Origin: a bacterium
Lineage (GTDB): Bacteria > UBP18 > UBA7526
Length of the DNA stretch: 6,486 bases
NCBI GenBank assembly: GCA_030616365.1
Contig: JAUWXM010000064.1
Coordinates: forward strand, 1 to 6,486
Direction of reading: 5' to 3'
The notes under the pieces are model-generated. The model was not told the origin of the DNA. It was given only the letters and a program-made list of their open reading frames with translations, and did not search any database. The position numbers were made by a program, and so were the translations under genes. Below, piece after piece: positions 1 through 5,063 of this stretch. Within the stretch, counting starts at the first letter, position 1. Every line of letters starts with the position of its first letter.

Positions 1-201
1 ATCCTCTATACCATAGAGGCCACCCGGGTTCGAATGGGAAAAGAGGACTTCCAGGATCAACTTCTCAATCTCCAGGGGGTGCTCATTCACCTGAATCAGG
101 AGAAGAGGAGGGCGGAATACATCGATCTAAGATTCAAAAATAAGGTCATTGTCAAACTACACGAATCAACACGAACTGACACGAGAAAAGATAGGAAATG
201 A
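1..201 (+). CDS. ftsQ: Cell division protein FtsQ, C-terminal part (5' end outside window)
   Basis: The reading frame is open from base 1 and stops with TGA at 199-201, giving 66 visible residues. FtsQ (DivIB in Gram-positives) is a single-pass membrane protein whose periplasmic part recruits FtsB/FtsL and the septal peptidoglycan synthase. The visible part matches the end of the family's beta domain: the stretch MGKEDFQDQLLNLQGVL resembles the usual 'lGk..f..kl..l..vl', followed by YIDLRFKNKVIVK, the hallmark 'YIDLRf.n.vvvk' near the end of FtsQ. Its place just before ftsA supports the name. The last 14 or so residues (LHESTRTDTRKDRK) lie inside a DNA repeat that begins near 156 and are not family sequence, so the original stop was probably earlier. 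The name is fairly secure although only the C-terminus is seen. Confidence 0.85.
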   Translation: MLYTIEATRVRMGKEDFQDQLLNLQGVLIHLNQEKRRAEYIDLRFKNKVIVKLHESTRTDTRKDRK

Positions 202-264
202 CACACGCAATAACACGAAGAAATTCGTGTGAATTCGTAATAAATTCGTGTGGATTCGTGTAAT
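156..264. repeat. Inverted repeat of phased ACACGAAT/ATTCGTGT modules
   Basis: The left half carries ACACGA at 159, 169 and 179, exactly 10 bp apart, and again at 213. The right half carries TTCGT at 224, 234, 245 and 255. The outer arms 156-177 and 243-264 are complementary at 19 of 22 positions. The centre is a perfect 7-bp hairpin, ACACGAA (213-219) and TTCGTGT (224-230), with a GAAA loop. The element covers the end of ftsQ and the whole ftsQ-ftsA gap up to about 17 bp before ftsA. It looks like a dispersed palindromic repeat; a regulatory role as a phased binding site or an mRNA hairpin is possible but not shown. Confidence 0.85.
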
Positions 265-280
265 GTAATAGCGAGGAGAG

Positions 281-1516
281 ATGGCGAAAGAGGACTTTGT
301 TGTTGGACTAGATATCGGGACCACTAAGATATGCGCTCTTGCAGGAAGAAGAGACCTGGAAGGAAGGATAGAAATCCTAGGCCTGGGCCTCAGCTCCTCC
401 AAGGGCTTGCGCAAAGGGATGGTAGTTGACATAGAGCATACCATTCAATCCATAACCAAGGCGGTTGAGGAAGCAGAGGCTCAAGCTGGCGTTGAGATAA
501 GTGGGATCTATGCCGGGATTGCCGGAGGACATATTGAAGGGCTGAATAGGAGCGGAGCAGTGGCTGTTGCTCATCCAAACAGGGAGATTACCAGGAGGGA
601 TGTGGAGCGGGCGATGAATGCTGCCCAGGTGGTAGCCATACCTCCGGATAGGGAGGTCATCCATGTCCTTCCCCAGGACTTTAGTATTGATGAGCAGGAT
701 GGGATTAAGGAGCCGGTGGGCATGTCCGGGGTGAGATTAGAGGCCAGGATTCACATCGTCACTGGTGCCGTGGCCGCTGCCCAGAATATTGTGCGGAGCG
801 TCAATCGGGCTGGCTTCCGGGTGGAGGACATTATCCTCCAGCCCCTGGCCTCAGCAGAGGCGGTCCTGACCCCAGAGGAGAGGGAGCTGGGGGTGGTCTT
901 GGTCGACATTGGAGGAGGAACCTCGGATATCACCCTCTTCCTGGAGGGGAATGTGTGGCATACTGCGGTTCTCTCTGTGGGAGGATATCAGGTAACCAAT
1001 GACATCGCCATCGGCCTCTCCACCCCTATCAGTGGCGCAGAGAAAATAAAGAAAAGCTACGGCTCCTGTCTCACTTCCTTAGTGGGAGAGGAGGAGATGC
1101 TCCGTATTCCTGGGATTGGGGGAAGGAAGGATCACCCCTTAAAGAAAAGGGTCTTGAGTGAGATAATTCAGCCCAGGATGGAGGAGATATTCTCTTTAGT
1201 AAATGAGGAGATAAGGAAGACTGGTTATGAGGACTTGGTCAATGCTGGAGTAGTCGTTACTGGTGGCGCCTCCTTAATGAAGGGGGTGGTGGAATTGGCG
1301 GAGCAGGTTCTCGATGTTCCGATAAGACTCGGCCTGCCCCAGGGGGTTAGTGGACTTACTCCGAACGTAAATAGTCCCATCTACGCCACCGGGGTTGGTC
1401 TGGTCATGCAGGGTCTGAGGTATCGTGCCTTGGGCCGACCCTCAAGGTTCACCGAGGGCCATCTCTTCACCAAGATCACAGATAGAATGAAGGAGTGGCT
1501 CAAAGAATTCTTCTAA
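281..1516 (+). CDS. ftsA: Cell division protein FtsA, actin-like membrane tether of FtsZ
   Basis: FtsA is a cytoplasmic actin-fold ATPase that binds the FtsZ tail and anchors the Z ring to the inner membrane. The 411-residue length is typical. Nucleotide-binding motifs appear in order: phosphate-1 VVGLDIGTTKICAL (7-20), phosphate-2 VVLVDIGGGTSDITLF (205-220) and the adenosine motif VVVTGGASLMKG (324-335). Residues about 84-162 form the FtsA-specific 1C/SHS2 insertion, including GVRLEARIHIVTGA. The C-terminus TKITDRMKEWLKEFF (397-411) is the expected amphipathic membrane-targeting helix, so the protein is complete. The ATG gives the usual FtsA beginning (MAKEDFVVGLDIGTTK). Its Shine-Dalgarno-like GAGGAG (273-278) is only 2 bases from the start, unusually close. 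The gene follows ftsQ and precedes ftsZ, the standard order. Confidence 0.97.
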   Translation: MAKEDFVVGLDIGTTKICALAGRRDLEGRIEILGLGLSSSKGLRKGMVVDIEHTIQSITKAVEEAEAQAGVEISGIYAGIAGGHIEGLNRSGAVAVAHPNREITRRDVERAMNAAQVVAIPPDREVIHVLPQDFSIDEQDGIKEPVGMSGVRLEARIHIVTGAVAAAQNIVRSVNRAGFRVEDIILQPLASAEAVLTPEERELGVVLVDIGGGTSDITLFLEGNVWHTAVLSVGGYQVTNDIAIGLSTPISGAEKIKKSYGSCLTSLVGEEEMLRIPGIGGRKDHPLKKRVLSEIIQPRMEEIFSLVNEEIRKTGYEDLVNAGVVVTGGASLMKGVVELAEQVLDVPIRLGLPQGVSGLTPNVNSPIYATGVGLVMQGLRYRALGRPSRFTEGHLFTKITDRMKEWLKEFF

Positions 1517-1585
1517 GACGCGAATATACGCGAACTAAAAAAGAACGCGAATCGTCGTGAATAAAGAAAATAAGAGAATACGAAT
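1517..1585. repeat. ACGCGAA repeat array in the ftsA-ftsZ gap
   Basis: ACGCGAA occurs at 1518, 1528 and 1545, with degenerate copies CGTGAA (1556) and ACGAAT (1580). The first two are 10 bp apart. The beginning, ACGCGAAT-N2-ACGCGAACT, lines up with ACACGAAT-N2-ACACGAACT at 159-177, so this is a relative of the element upstream of ftsA. Here only one orientation is present, so it does not form the long hairpin. The rest of the gap (1586-1613) is T-rich and then carries GGAG (1604-1607), a reasonable ribosome binding site 6 bases before ftsZ. No terminator and no convincing promoter was found in the gap. Confidence 0.7.
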
Positions 1586-1613
1586 TACTTTTTACTTCTG
1601 AGCGGAGCAAAGC

Positions 1614-2705
1614 ATGGCTATTGAATTTGAGGAAGAGATTCAAGTTCCCACAAAGATAAAGGTCATCGGCTTGGGAGGTGGAGGGGGGAATGCTGTGGGA
1701 AGACTAGTAGATAAGAGGCTTCCCCAAGTAAATCTCATTGTGGCCAATACCGATGCCCAAGCCTTGAAAGGTTGTCGAGTCTCCCAGAAGATCCAACTGG
1801 GCTGTAAGATCACCAAGGGCCTCGGTTCCGGAGCCGATCCCGAGATCGGGAAAAACGCTGCCCTTGAAGATAGGGAAAGAATAAGGGAAGCCCTGGAGGA
1901 GGCAGACATCGTCTTTGTCGCTGCCGGGTTAGGAGGGGGAACGGGGACCGGTGCTGCTCCGATTGTTGCCCAGGCCTCACACGCCCTGGGTGCCCTGACC
2001 ATCGCTATTGTTACCCTTCCCTTTACCTTTGAGGGAAGGAAGAGAGCCCTTGTGGCAGAGACGGGACTTAAGGAACTAAAGCCCAAGGTAGATATTTTGA
2101 TTGCCATTCCCAATCAAAGATTGATTGATCTGGTGAAGAAGGAGGATTCCATCATCCAGGCCTTTCAACCTGCAGATGACATCCTCTATCATGGGGTAGC
2201 TTCTCTCTCAGATCTGGTGAGCCTTCCCGGATTAGTCAACGTAGACTTCGCAGATATTCGAACGGTCATGAACTCTAAGGGAGAGACTATTCTAGGATTT
2301 GGAGAGGCGAAAGGAAAGCAACGCGCTCTTAACGCTGCCCGGCTGGCCCTGGCCAATCCCCTGTTAGAGGAAAAATCGATTACGAAAGCAAGAGGTACCC
2401 TAGTCAATATCACCGGACCCAAGGATCTTACCCTGAACGAAGTAGATGAGGTGATGAGCATTATCCATAAAGAGACGGATGACGATGCCCAGATTATCTT
2501 TGGTGCCGTAATGGATGAAAGACTCCAGGACCTCTTGAAGGTAACCGTAATTGCCACGGGCCTAGAAGCCCCTGAGAGAAAGGAGGAGAAACCGAAGAGA
2601 GTTGAAACCATAGACTTTGAAACCCTACTTTCTAAAGAGCGTGGCATTCCGGCAGGAAAAGACGAGGAGTATTTGGACATCCCCACTTTCATAAGAAAGA
2701 AGTAA
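1614..2705 (+). CDS. ftsZ: Cell division protein FtsZ, tubulin-like GTPase
   Basis: FtsZ polymerises with GTP into the cytoplasmic ring that organises division. The protein has 363 residues, on the short side of the usual range because the linker before the tail (about 318-350) is brief. Motifs in order: IKVIGLGGGGGNAVGR (15-30), NTDAQAL (45-51), the tubulin signature GGGTGTG (107-113) inside FVAAGLGGGTGTGAAP, IPNQRL (165-170), and the T7 synergy loop NVDFADIRTVM (209-219) with the catalytic acids D211 and D214. The C-terminal peptide YLDIPTFIRKK (353-363) is the conserved docking site for FtsA and other partners, so the protein is intact. Small departures from common sequence are G29 where Asn is usual and TLPFTFEG where 'kPFsFEG' is usual; neither touches a catalytic residue. 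The ATG start is supported by GGAG 6 bases upstream. A terminator follows the stop. Confidence 0.98.
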   Translation: MAIEFEEEIQVPTKIKVIGLGGGGGNAVGRLVDKRLPQVNLIVANTDAQALKGCRVSQKIQLGCKITKGLGSGADPEIGKNAALEDRERIREALEEADIVFVAAGLGGGTGTGAAPIVAQASHALGALTIAIVTLPFTFEGRKRALVAETGLKELKPKVDILIAIPNQRLIDLVKKEDSIIQAFQPADDILYHGVASLSDLVSLPGLVNVDFADIRTVMNSKGETILGFGEAKGKQRALNAARLALANPLLEEKSITKARGTLVNITGPKDLTLNEVDEVMSIIHKETDDDAQIIFGAVMDERLQDLLKVTVIATGLEAPERKEEKPKRVETIDFETLLSKERGIPAGKDEEYLDIPTFIRKK

Positions 2706-2716
2706 TTTTACCCCAA

Positions 2717-2749
2717 AGGGGCCCTTGAATTTAAAGGCCCCTCTTTTTT
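2717..2749 (+). terminator. Rho-independent terminator after ftsZ
   Basis: AGGGGCC (2717-2723) pairs perfectly with GGCCCCT (2736-2742), and the stem can grow inward through TT/AA pairs. A run of six T (2744-2749) follows one base after the stem. It lies 12 bases after the ftsZ stop and ends the ftsQAZ transcript. Confidence 0.92.
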
Positions 2750-2751
2750 AT

Positions 2752-2780
2752 TTGCATTTTGGAAATTTCTGTTATATAAT
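2752..2780 (+). promoter_or_regulatory. Sigma-70 type promoter for proC
   Basis: TTGCAT (2752-2757) and a perfect TATAAT (2775-2780) are separated by exactly 17 bp. The pair sits directly after the ftsZ terminator. A start near 2786-2788 would give a leader of about 110 bases before proC. It probably serves proC and the lipoprotein gene, perhaps also yggT and mtnA. Confidence 0.8.
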
Positions 2781-2798
2781 ATGTATTTATGGTATAAC

Positions 2799-2882
2799 GG
2801 CGCACTTCGTTTACCCCGTTTCTGTCTAGCGACAGATAATGGCGCACTTCGTTTACCCCGTCTATCGCTTCACGATATAACT
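2799..2882 (+). repeat. Two tandem 42-bp units in the proC leader
   Basis: Units 2799-2840 and 2841-2882 abut. The first 21 bases of each (2799-2819 and 2841-2861, beginning GGCGCACTTCG and ending TTTACCCCGT) are identical. The second halves differ in sequence, yet each forms a hairpin at the same offset: TCTGTC/GACAGA with a TAGC loop (2821-2836) in unit 1, and TATCG/CGATA with a 5-base loop (2863-2877) in unit 2. Unit 2 ends just before the proC Shine-Dalgarno. Keeping the fold while the sequence changes suggests an RNA role, but a dispersed genomic repeat is also possible. Confidence 0.8.
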
Positions 2883-2883
2883 G

Positions 2884-2889
2884 AGGAGG
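2884..2889 (+). promoter_or_regulatory. Ribosome binding site deciding the proC start
   Basis: AGGAGG lies exactly 6 bases before ATG 2896. An in-frame TTG at 2890, touching the Shine-Dalgarno, would add two residues but has no spacing, so ATG 2896 is preferred. The site is only 6 bases downstream of the second leader hairpin. Confidence 0.85.
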
Positions 2890-2895
2890 TTGGAA

Positions 2896-3705
2896 ATGCT
2901 GAAAAAGAGGATTGCTTTTCTGGGAGTGGGGAATATGGCCACGGCTTTAATGAGAGGAATTATTGAGGCAGGACATACTGGGCCAAAGGATATCATTATA
3001 AGTGATATTGATAAAGAGAAGTTAGGAGTTAGGAGTTCGGAGTTCGGAGTCATTGGGGCTAAAGATAATAGGGAAGCGGTTAAGGAAGCAGATGTTATTA
3101 TTTTAGCAGTGAAGCCCAAGGATATGGAAGGGCTTCTAAATGAGATTAAGGACTCTTTGGAGCCGAAAAAGCTGGTGGTATCTATCGTCGCTGGAATTAC
3201 CACTTCCTATATCGAGAAGATGTTAAAAAAAGAGGTTCCGGTAATAAGGGTTATGCCCAATACTCCAGTAGCAGTGAAGGAGGGGGCGAGTGCCTTTGCT
3301 ATAGGAAAGCATGTTTTCCCGGAGCAAGAGGAGATAGTAAAGAGCATCTTTGGGGTAGTAGGGAAGGCAGTCAAGGTAGAGGAGAACCTGATGGATGCTG
3401 TTACCGCTCTCTCGGGTAGCGGCCCGGCCTATATCTTCTATATTATTACTTCTTTAGTAGAGGCAGCGGTCTCCCTAGGACTGGATAAGAAGACCGCCAC
3501 CGTCCTGGCTACCCAGACGGTCCTTGGTTCTGCTAAACTCCTTCAAGAGATGGGTGAAGAGCCTGCTGCTCTAAAGGAAAAAGTAACCTCTAAGGGAGGG
3601 ACGACAGAGGCCGCCTTATTAGTCCTGGATGAGGGAAAATTAAAGGAGACTCTGGACAAAGCATTGAAAGCAGCAGCCAAAAGATCCCAGGAACTAAAAA
3701 GATGA
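2896..3705 (+). CDS. proC: Pyrroline-5-carboxylate reductase
   Basis: ProC catalyses the last step of proline synthesis in the cytoplasm, reducing 1-pyrroline-5-carboxylate with NAD(P)H. From ATG 2896 the product has 269 residues, the usual length. The Rossmann motif is IAFLGVGNMATALMRG (6-21), followed by VIILAVKP (67-74), VVSIVAGIT (94-102) and RVMPNTPVAVKEGASA (118-133). The C-terminal dimerisation and substrate region has ALSGSGPAYIFYI (171-183) and VTSKGGTTEAAL (230-241), with Lys where Pro is common in 'VTSPGGTT'. Residues 42-52 are encoded by a heptamer repeat and fall in the variable surface region between the second beta strand and DNREAV. It is preceded by its own promoter and leader. 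yggT, a common partner, lies downstream after one inserted gene. Confidence 0.96.
   Translation: MLKKRIAFLGVGNMATALMRGIIEAGHTGPKDIIISDIDKEKLGVRSSEFGVIGAKDNREAVKEADVIILAVKPKDMEGLLNEIKDSLEPKKLVVSIVAGITTSYIEKMLKKEVPVIRVMPNTPVAVKEGASAFAIGKHVFPEQEEIVKSIFGVVGKAVKVEENLMDAVTALSGSGPAYIFYIITSLVEAAVSLGLDKKTATVLATQTVLGSAKLLQEMGEEPAALKEKVTSKGGTTEAALLVLDEGKLKETLDKALKAAAKRSQELKR
3021..3050 (+). repeat. Heptamer tandem repeat inside proC
   Basis: Four 7-base units run from 3021 to 3048: GTTAGGA twice, then GTTCGGA twice, with a partial GT after. Because 7 is not a multiple of 3, the array reads through all frames and encodes LGVRSSEFGV (residues 43-52). Short tandem heptamers of this kind are known as dispersed repeats in some bacterial genomes, for example the STRR sequences of cyanobacteria. 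That this array belongs to such a family is inference. Confidence 0.85.
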
Positions 3706-3725
3706 AAAGAATCCAAGAACTAAAA
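3679..3725 (+). repeat. Imperfect tandem duplication of the proC 3' end
   Basis: The 21 bases at 3679-3699 (starting AAAAGATCCCAG) recur at 3705-3725 (starting AAAAGAATCCAA) with 18 of 21 identical, offset by 26 bp. Copy 1 encodes KRSQELK of ProC. Copy 2 encodes KRIQELK in another frame, within a 12-codon ORF. Confidence 0.7.
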
Positions 3726-3740
3726 TCCAAAGAAGAATGA
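3702..3740 (+). CDS. Possible 12-codon linker ORF coupling proC to the lipoprotein gene
   Basis: ATG 3702-3704 overlaps the proC stop (TGA 3703-3705) as ATGA. The frame encodes MKRIQELKSKEE and stops at TGA 3738-3740, which overlaps the ATG of the next gene (3737-3739), again as ATGA. Such overlaps are typical of translational coupling by ribosome re-initiation. The peptide resembles the end of ProC and arose from a duplication, so it probably has no function as a protein; its value, if any, would be to carry ribosomes to the lipoprotein start, which has only a weak AAAGAAG binding site. Chance is not excluded. Confidence 0.3.
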   Translation: MKRIQELKSKEE

Positions 3741-4606
3741 AAAGATATCTGCATTTAATATTCATTCTGATATTCTTTTGTTCAGGCTGTGCAACACCTC
3801 CCGGTCGATATATTAAGGGAAGACCGTACAAAAGCCCCAAAAAAGATGTACCTGTTTCTGATTCAAGATATTCCCAGGTAGAAGTGGGCAGAGGAGTAAA
3901 ATTTTTCAATGGCTTAGGACACTATTTCTTTTCTCTTGTTCCCAATCCCATAACTGGCTGGATTCCAGGAAAACTACTCTTATGGAGCTGGAAGGTAGAT
4001 AAGCACTGGATTTCTCAGGATACCATAGACGATATGGATGAATACCTAAAAACTAATAACTTATGGGATGCTAAGGTTAGAATCAATCAATATGCTCCTA
4101 TAAGAGAGATCAGGCGATTAAAAAGAAACTATAGGGTAGGTGCCGGATACAGGTGGACTCTGGGATTATTTGGCTGGCTTCGATATACTCTTCTCCCGGG
4201 TACTATATTCGGCGGCGATAACTACAATCCTTATACGGACACCGTAAATATCTATTCAGACTTATCCGCGATTGCCTATCATGAGGGCGGACATGCAAAG
4301 GATTTCTCCTGGCGCAGGCTCAAAGGAACATATAACTTGTTAGGTATGATACCGGTGGGGACGGAAATACTTGAATTCAGAGCAACCAGGGATGCTATTA
4401 GATACACTTATTATAAAAAAGAAAAAGAAAATGAACTGGAGTGCTATAAAATACTTTCTCCTGCTTTTGGAAGTTATGTCGGGGGTGAAACGGGATCTCT
4501 TCCTATGTATGTGATGGCGGTATTGACCGGACATATTACAGGTCGAATCAAGGCATCCAAAAGAAACAAATATTACGATAAATATCTGGTAGAGCCAGAT
4601 AAATAG
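3737..4606 (+). CDS. Putative lipoprotein with zincin (HExxH) metalloprotease motif
   Basis: No named family was recognised. The 289-residue product begins with Lys/Arg at 2-3, a hydrophobic stretch (5-14) and CSGC (15-18), a lipobox-like site with Cys18 as the probable lipidated residue; Cys at -3 is atypical. Residues 62-86 are hydrophobic and aromatic (FFSLVPNPITGWIPGKLLLW) and may contact the membrane. The central motif AYHEGGHAKDF (180-190) contains HEGGH (182-186), the classic zinc-binding HExxH. About 25 residues later, GTEILEFRATRDAI (208-221) offers E210 or E213 as a third ligand in an 'E-x-x-A' helix like that of gluzincins such as M48. Before the motif, NPYTDTVNIYSD (164-175) could form an edge strand. 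A membrane-anchored metalloprotease of the envelope is inferred; the substrate is unknown. The gene is visibly more AT-rich than ftsA and ftsZ and separates proC from yggT. Confidence 0.7.
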   Translation: MKRYLHLIFILIFFCSGCATPPGRYIKGRPYKSPKKDVPVSDSRYSQVEVGRGVKFFNGLGHYFFSLVPNPITGWIPGKLLLWSWKVDKHWISQDTIDDMDEYLKTNNLWDAKVRINQYAPIREIRRLKRNYRVGAGYRWTLGLFGWLRYTLLPGTIFGGDNYNPYTDTVNIYSDLSAIAYHEGGHAKDFSWRRLKGTYNLLGMIPVGTEILEFRATRDAIRYTYYKKEKENELECYKILSPAFGSYVGGETGSLPMYVMAVLTGHITGRIKASKRNKYYDKYLVEPDK

Positions 4607-4750
4607 TGCTCGCATAACATCTTTTATTTTTACTTTCTCACTCTTCTACTTATTACCTGTTCACTGCCTGCCCCGTTGTTACGACTTATCCTAAAATAGA
4701 GTTGTTATGGAGCAACTTTACGGGGTTAACTCCGACCAAAGGGAGGCAAT
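4607..4750 (+). promoter_or_regulatory. Gap before yggT with competing inverted repeats
   Basis: The first 60 bases are T-rich and lack a terminator hairpin. CCCCGT (4671-4676) is complementary to ACGGGG (4720-4725). CGGGG-TTAA-CTCCG (4721-4734) is a near-palindrome with one G-T pair. CTCC (4730-4733) can instead pair with GGAG (4742-4745) inside the GGGAGG ribosome binding site, 4 bases before yggT. These pairings exclude one another. A TAAAAT at 4692 lacks a good -35, so no promoter is claimed. A regulatory leader is possible but weak. Confidence 0.3.
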
Positions 4751-5050
4751 ATGTTTGTTCTGGCAAACTTTATTGGGGCAGTAGCGACTATTTTGAATAT
4801 AATGGTCACTATCCTAATCTGGCTCATTATTATTAGTGCGGTAATTTCTTGGGTGAACCCCGATCCCTATAATCCTATCGTCCAGTTTCTCTATCGTACC
4901 ACAGCGCCCATCCTACGCCCCATTAGAAGACTTATTCCTATAAGAGGAGTCCCCATCGATTTCTCCCCCATGATTGCTATCTTAATCCTGATCTTCTTGC
5001 GTTTCTTCATTATTAGATCGTTGGTAGATTTGAGTTTGAGACTGAGGTAA
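4751..5050 (+). CDS. yggT: YggT family small membrane protein
   Basis: This 99-residue protein fits the YggT family, integral membrane proteins of poorly defined function often found beside proC or in dcw-flanking clusters. Two hydrophobic segments are visible, about 4-34 and 71-89. Between them lies the family's characteristic ISWVNPDPYNPIVQFLYRTT (32-51) and the amphipathic APILRPIRRLIP (52-63), then DFSPMIAILILIFL (70-83). The ATG is 4 bases after GGGAGG (4741-4746). mtnA begins 9 bases after the stop, so the two are probably cotranscribed. In some bacteria YggT relatives are linked to osmotic tolerance or, in plastids, to cytochrome b6f assembly; nothing here allows a choice. Confidence 0.9.
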   Translation: MFVLANFIGAVATILNIMVTILIWLIIISAVISWVNPDPYNPIVQFLYRTTAPILRPIRRLIPIRGVPIDFSPMIAILILIFLRFFIIRSLVDLSLRLR

Positions 5051-5055
5051 ATAGG

Positions 5056-5063
5056 GGAGGTGA
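5056..5063 (+). promoter_or_regulatory. Extended Shine-Dalgarno overlapping the GTG start of mtnA
   Basis: GGAGGTGA is an eight-base match to the complement of the usual 16S rRNA 3' end. The GTG start (5060-5062) is embedded in it, so it has no spacer. In the same frame, ATT at 5069 lies 8 bases after GGAGG, the ideal spacing. Either GTG is used in a tight arrangement or ATT serves as a rare start. Confidence 0.55.

Noticed and set aside
156..264. CRISPR-like array
   Set aside because: Modules are only 7-8 bases, occur in both orientations and have no unique spacers of regular length.
166..444. 92-codon minus-strand ORF across the ftsQ-ftsA repeat
   Set aside because: Repeated YYITRIHTNLLRIHTNFF comes from the ACACGAAT repeats and the rest is opposite ftsA; there is no sign of a real protein.
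1640..2113. 157-codon minus-strand ORF opposite ftsZ, and a similar one at 2189-2692
   Set aside because: Both are antisense to a clear ftsZ, have low-complexity Ser/Pro/Ala-rich translations, and lack any recognisable motif or promoter.
2890..2895. TTG start for proC two codons upstream of ATG
   Set aside because: TTG touches the AGGAGG ribosome binding site and leaves no spacer; ATG 2896 has 6-base spacing and gives the usual ProC N-terminus.
2781..2966. 61-codon + strand ORF over the proC leader
   Set aside because: Its ATG starts directly after the -10 box, probably before the transcription start. It has no ribosome binding site, its repeated NGALRLPR merely translates the 42-bp tandem units, and it runs into proC in another frame.
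4687..4697. Promoter for yggT with -10 TAAAAT (4692-4697)
   Set aside because: The only -35-like sequence, TTGTTA (4676-4681), is just 10 bp away, too close for sigma-70.
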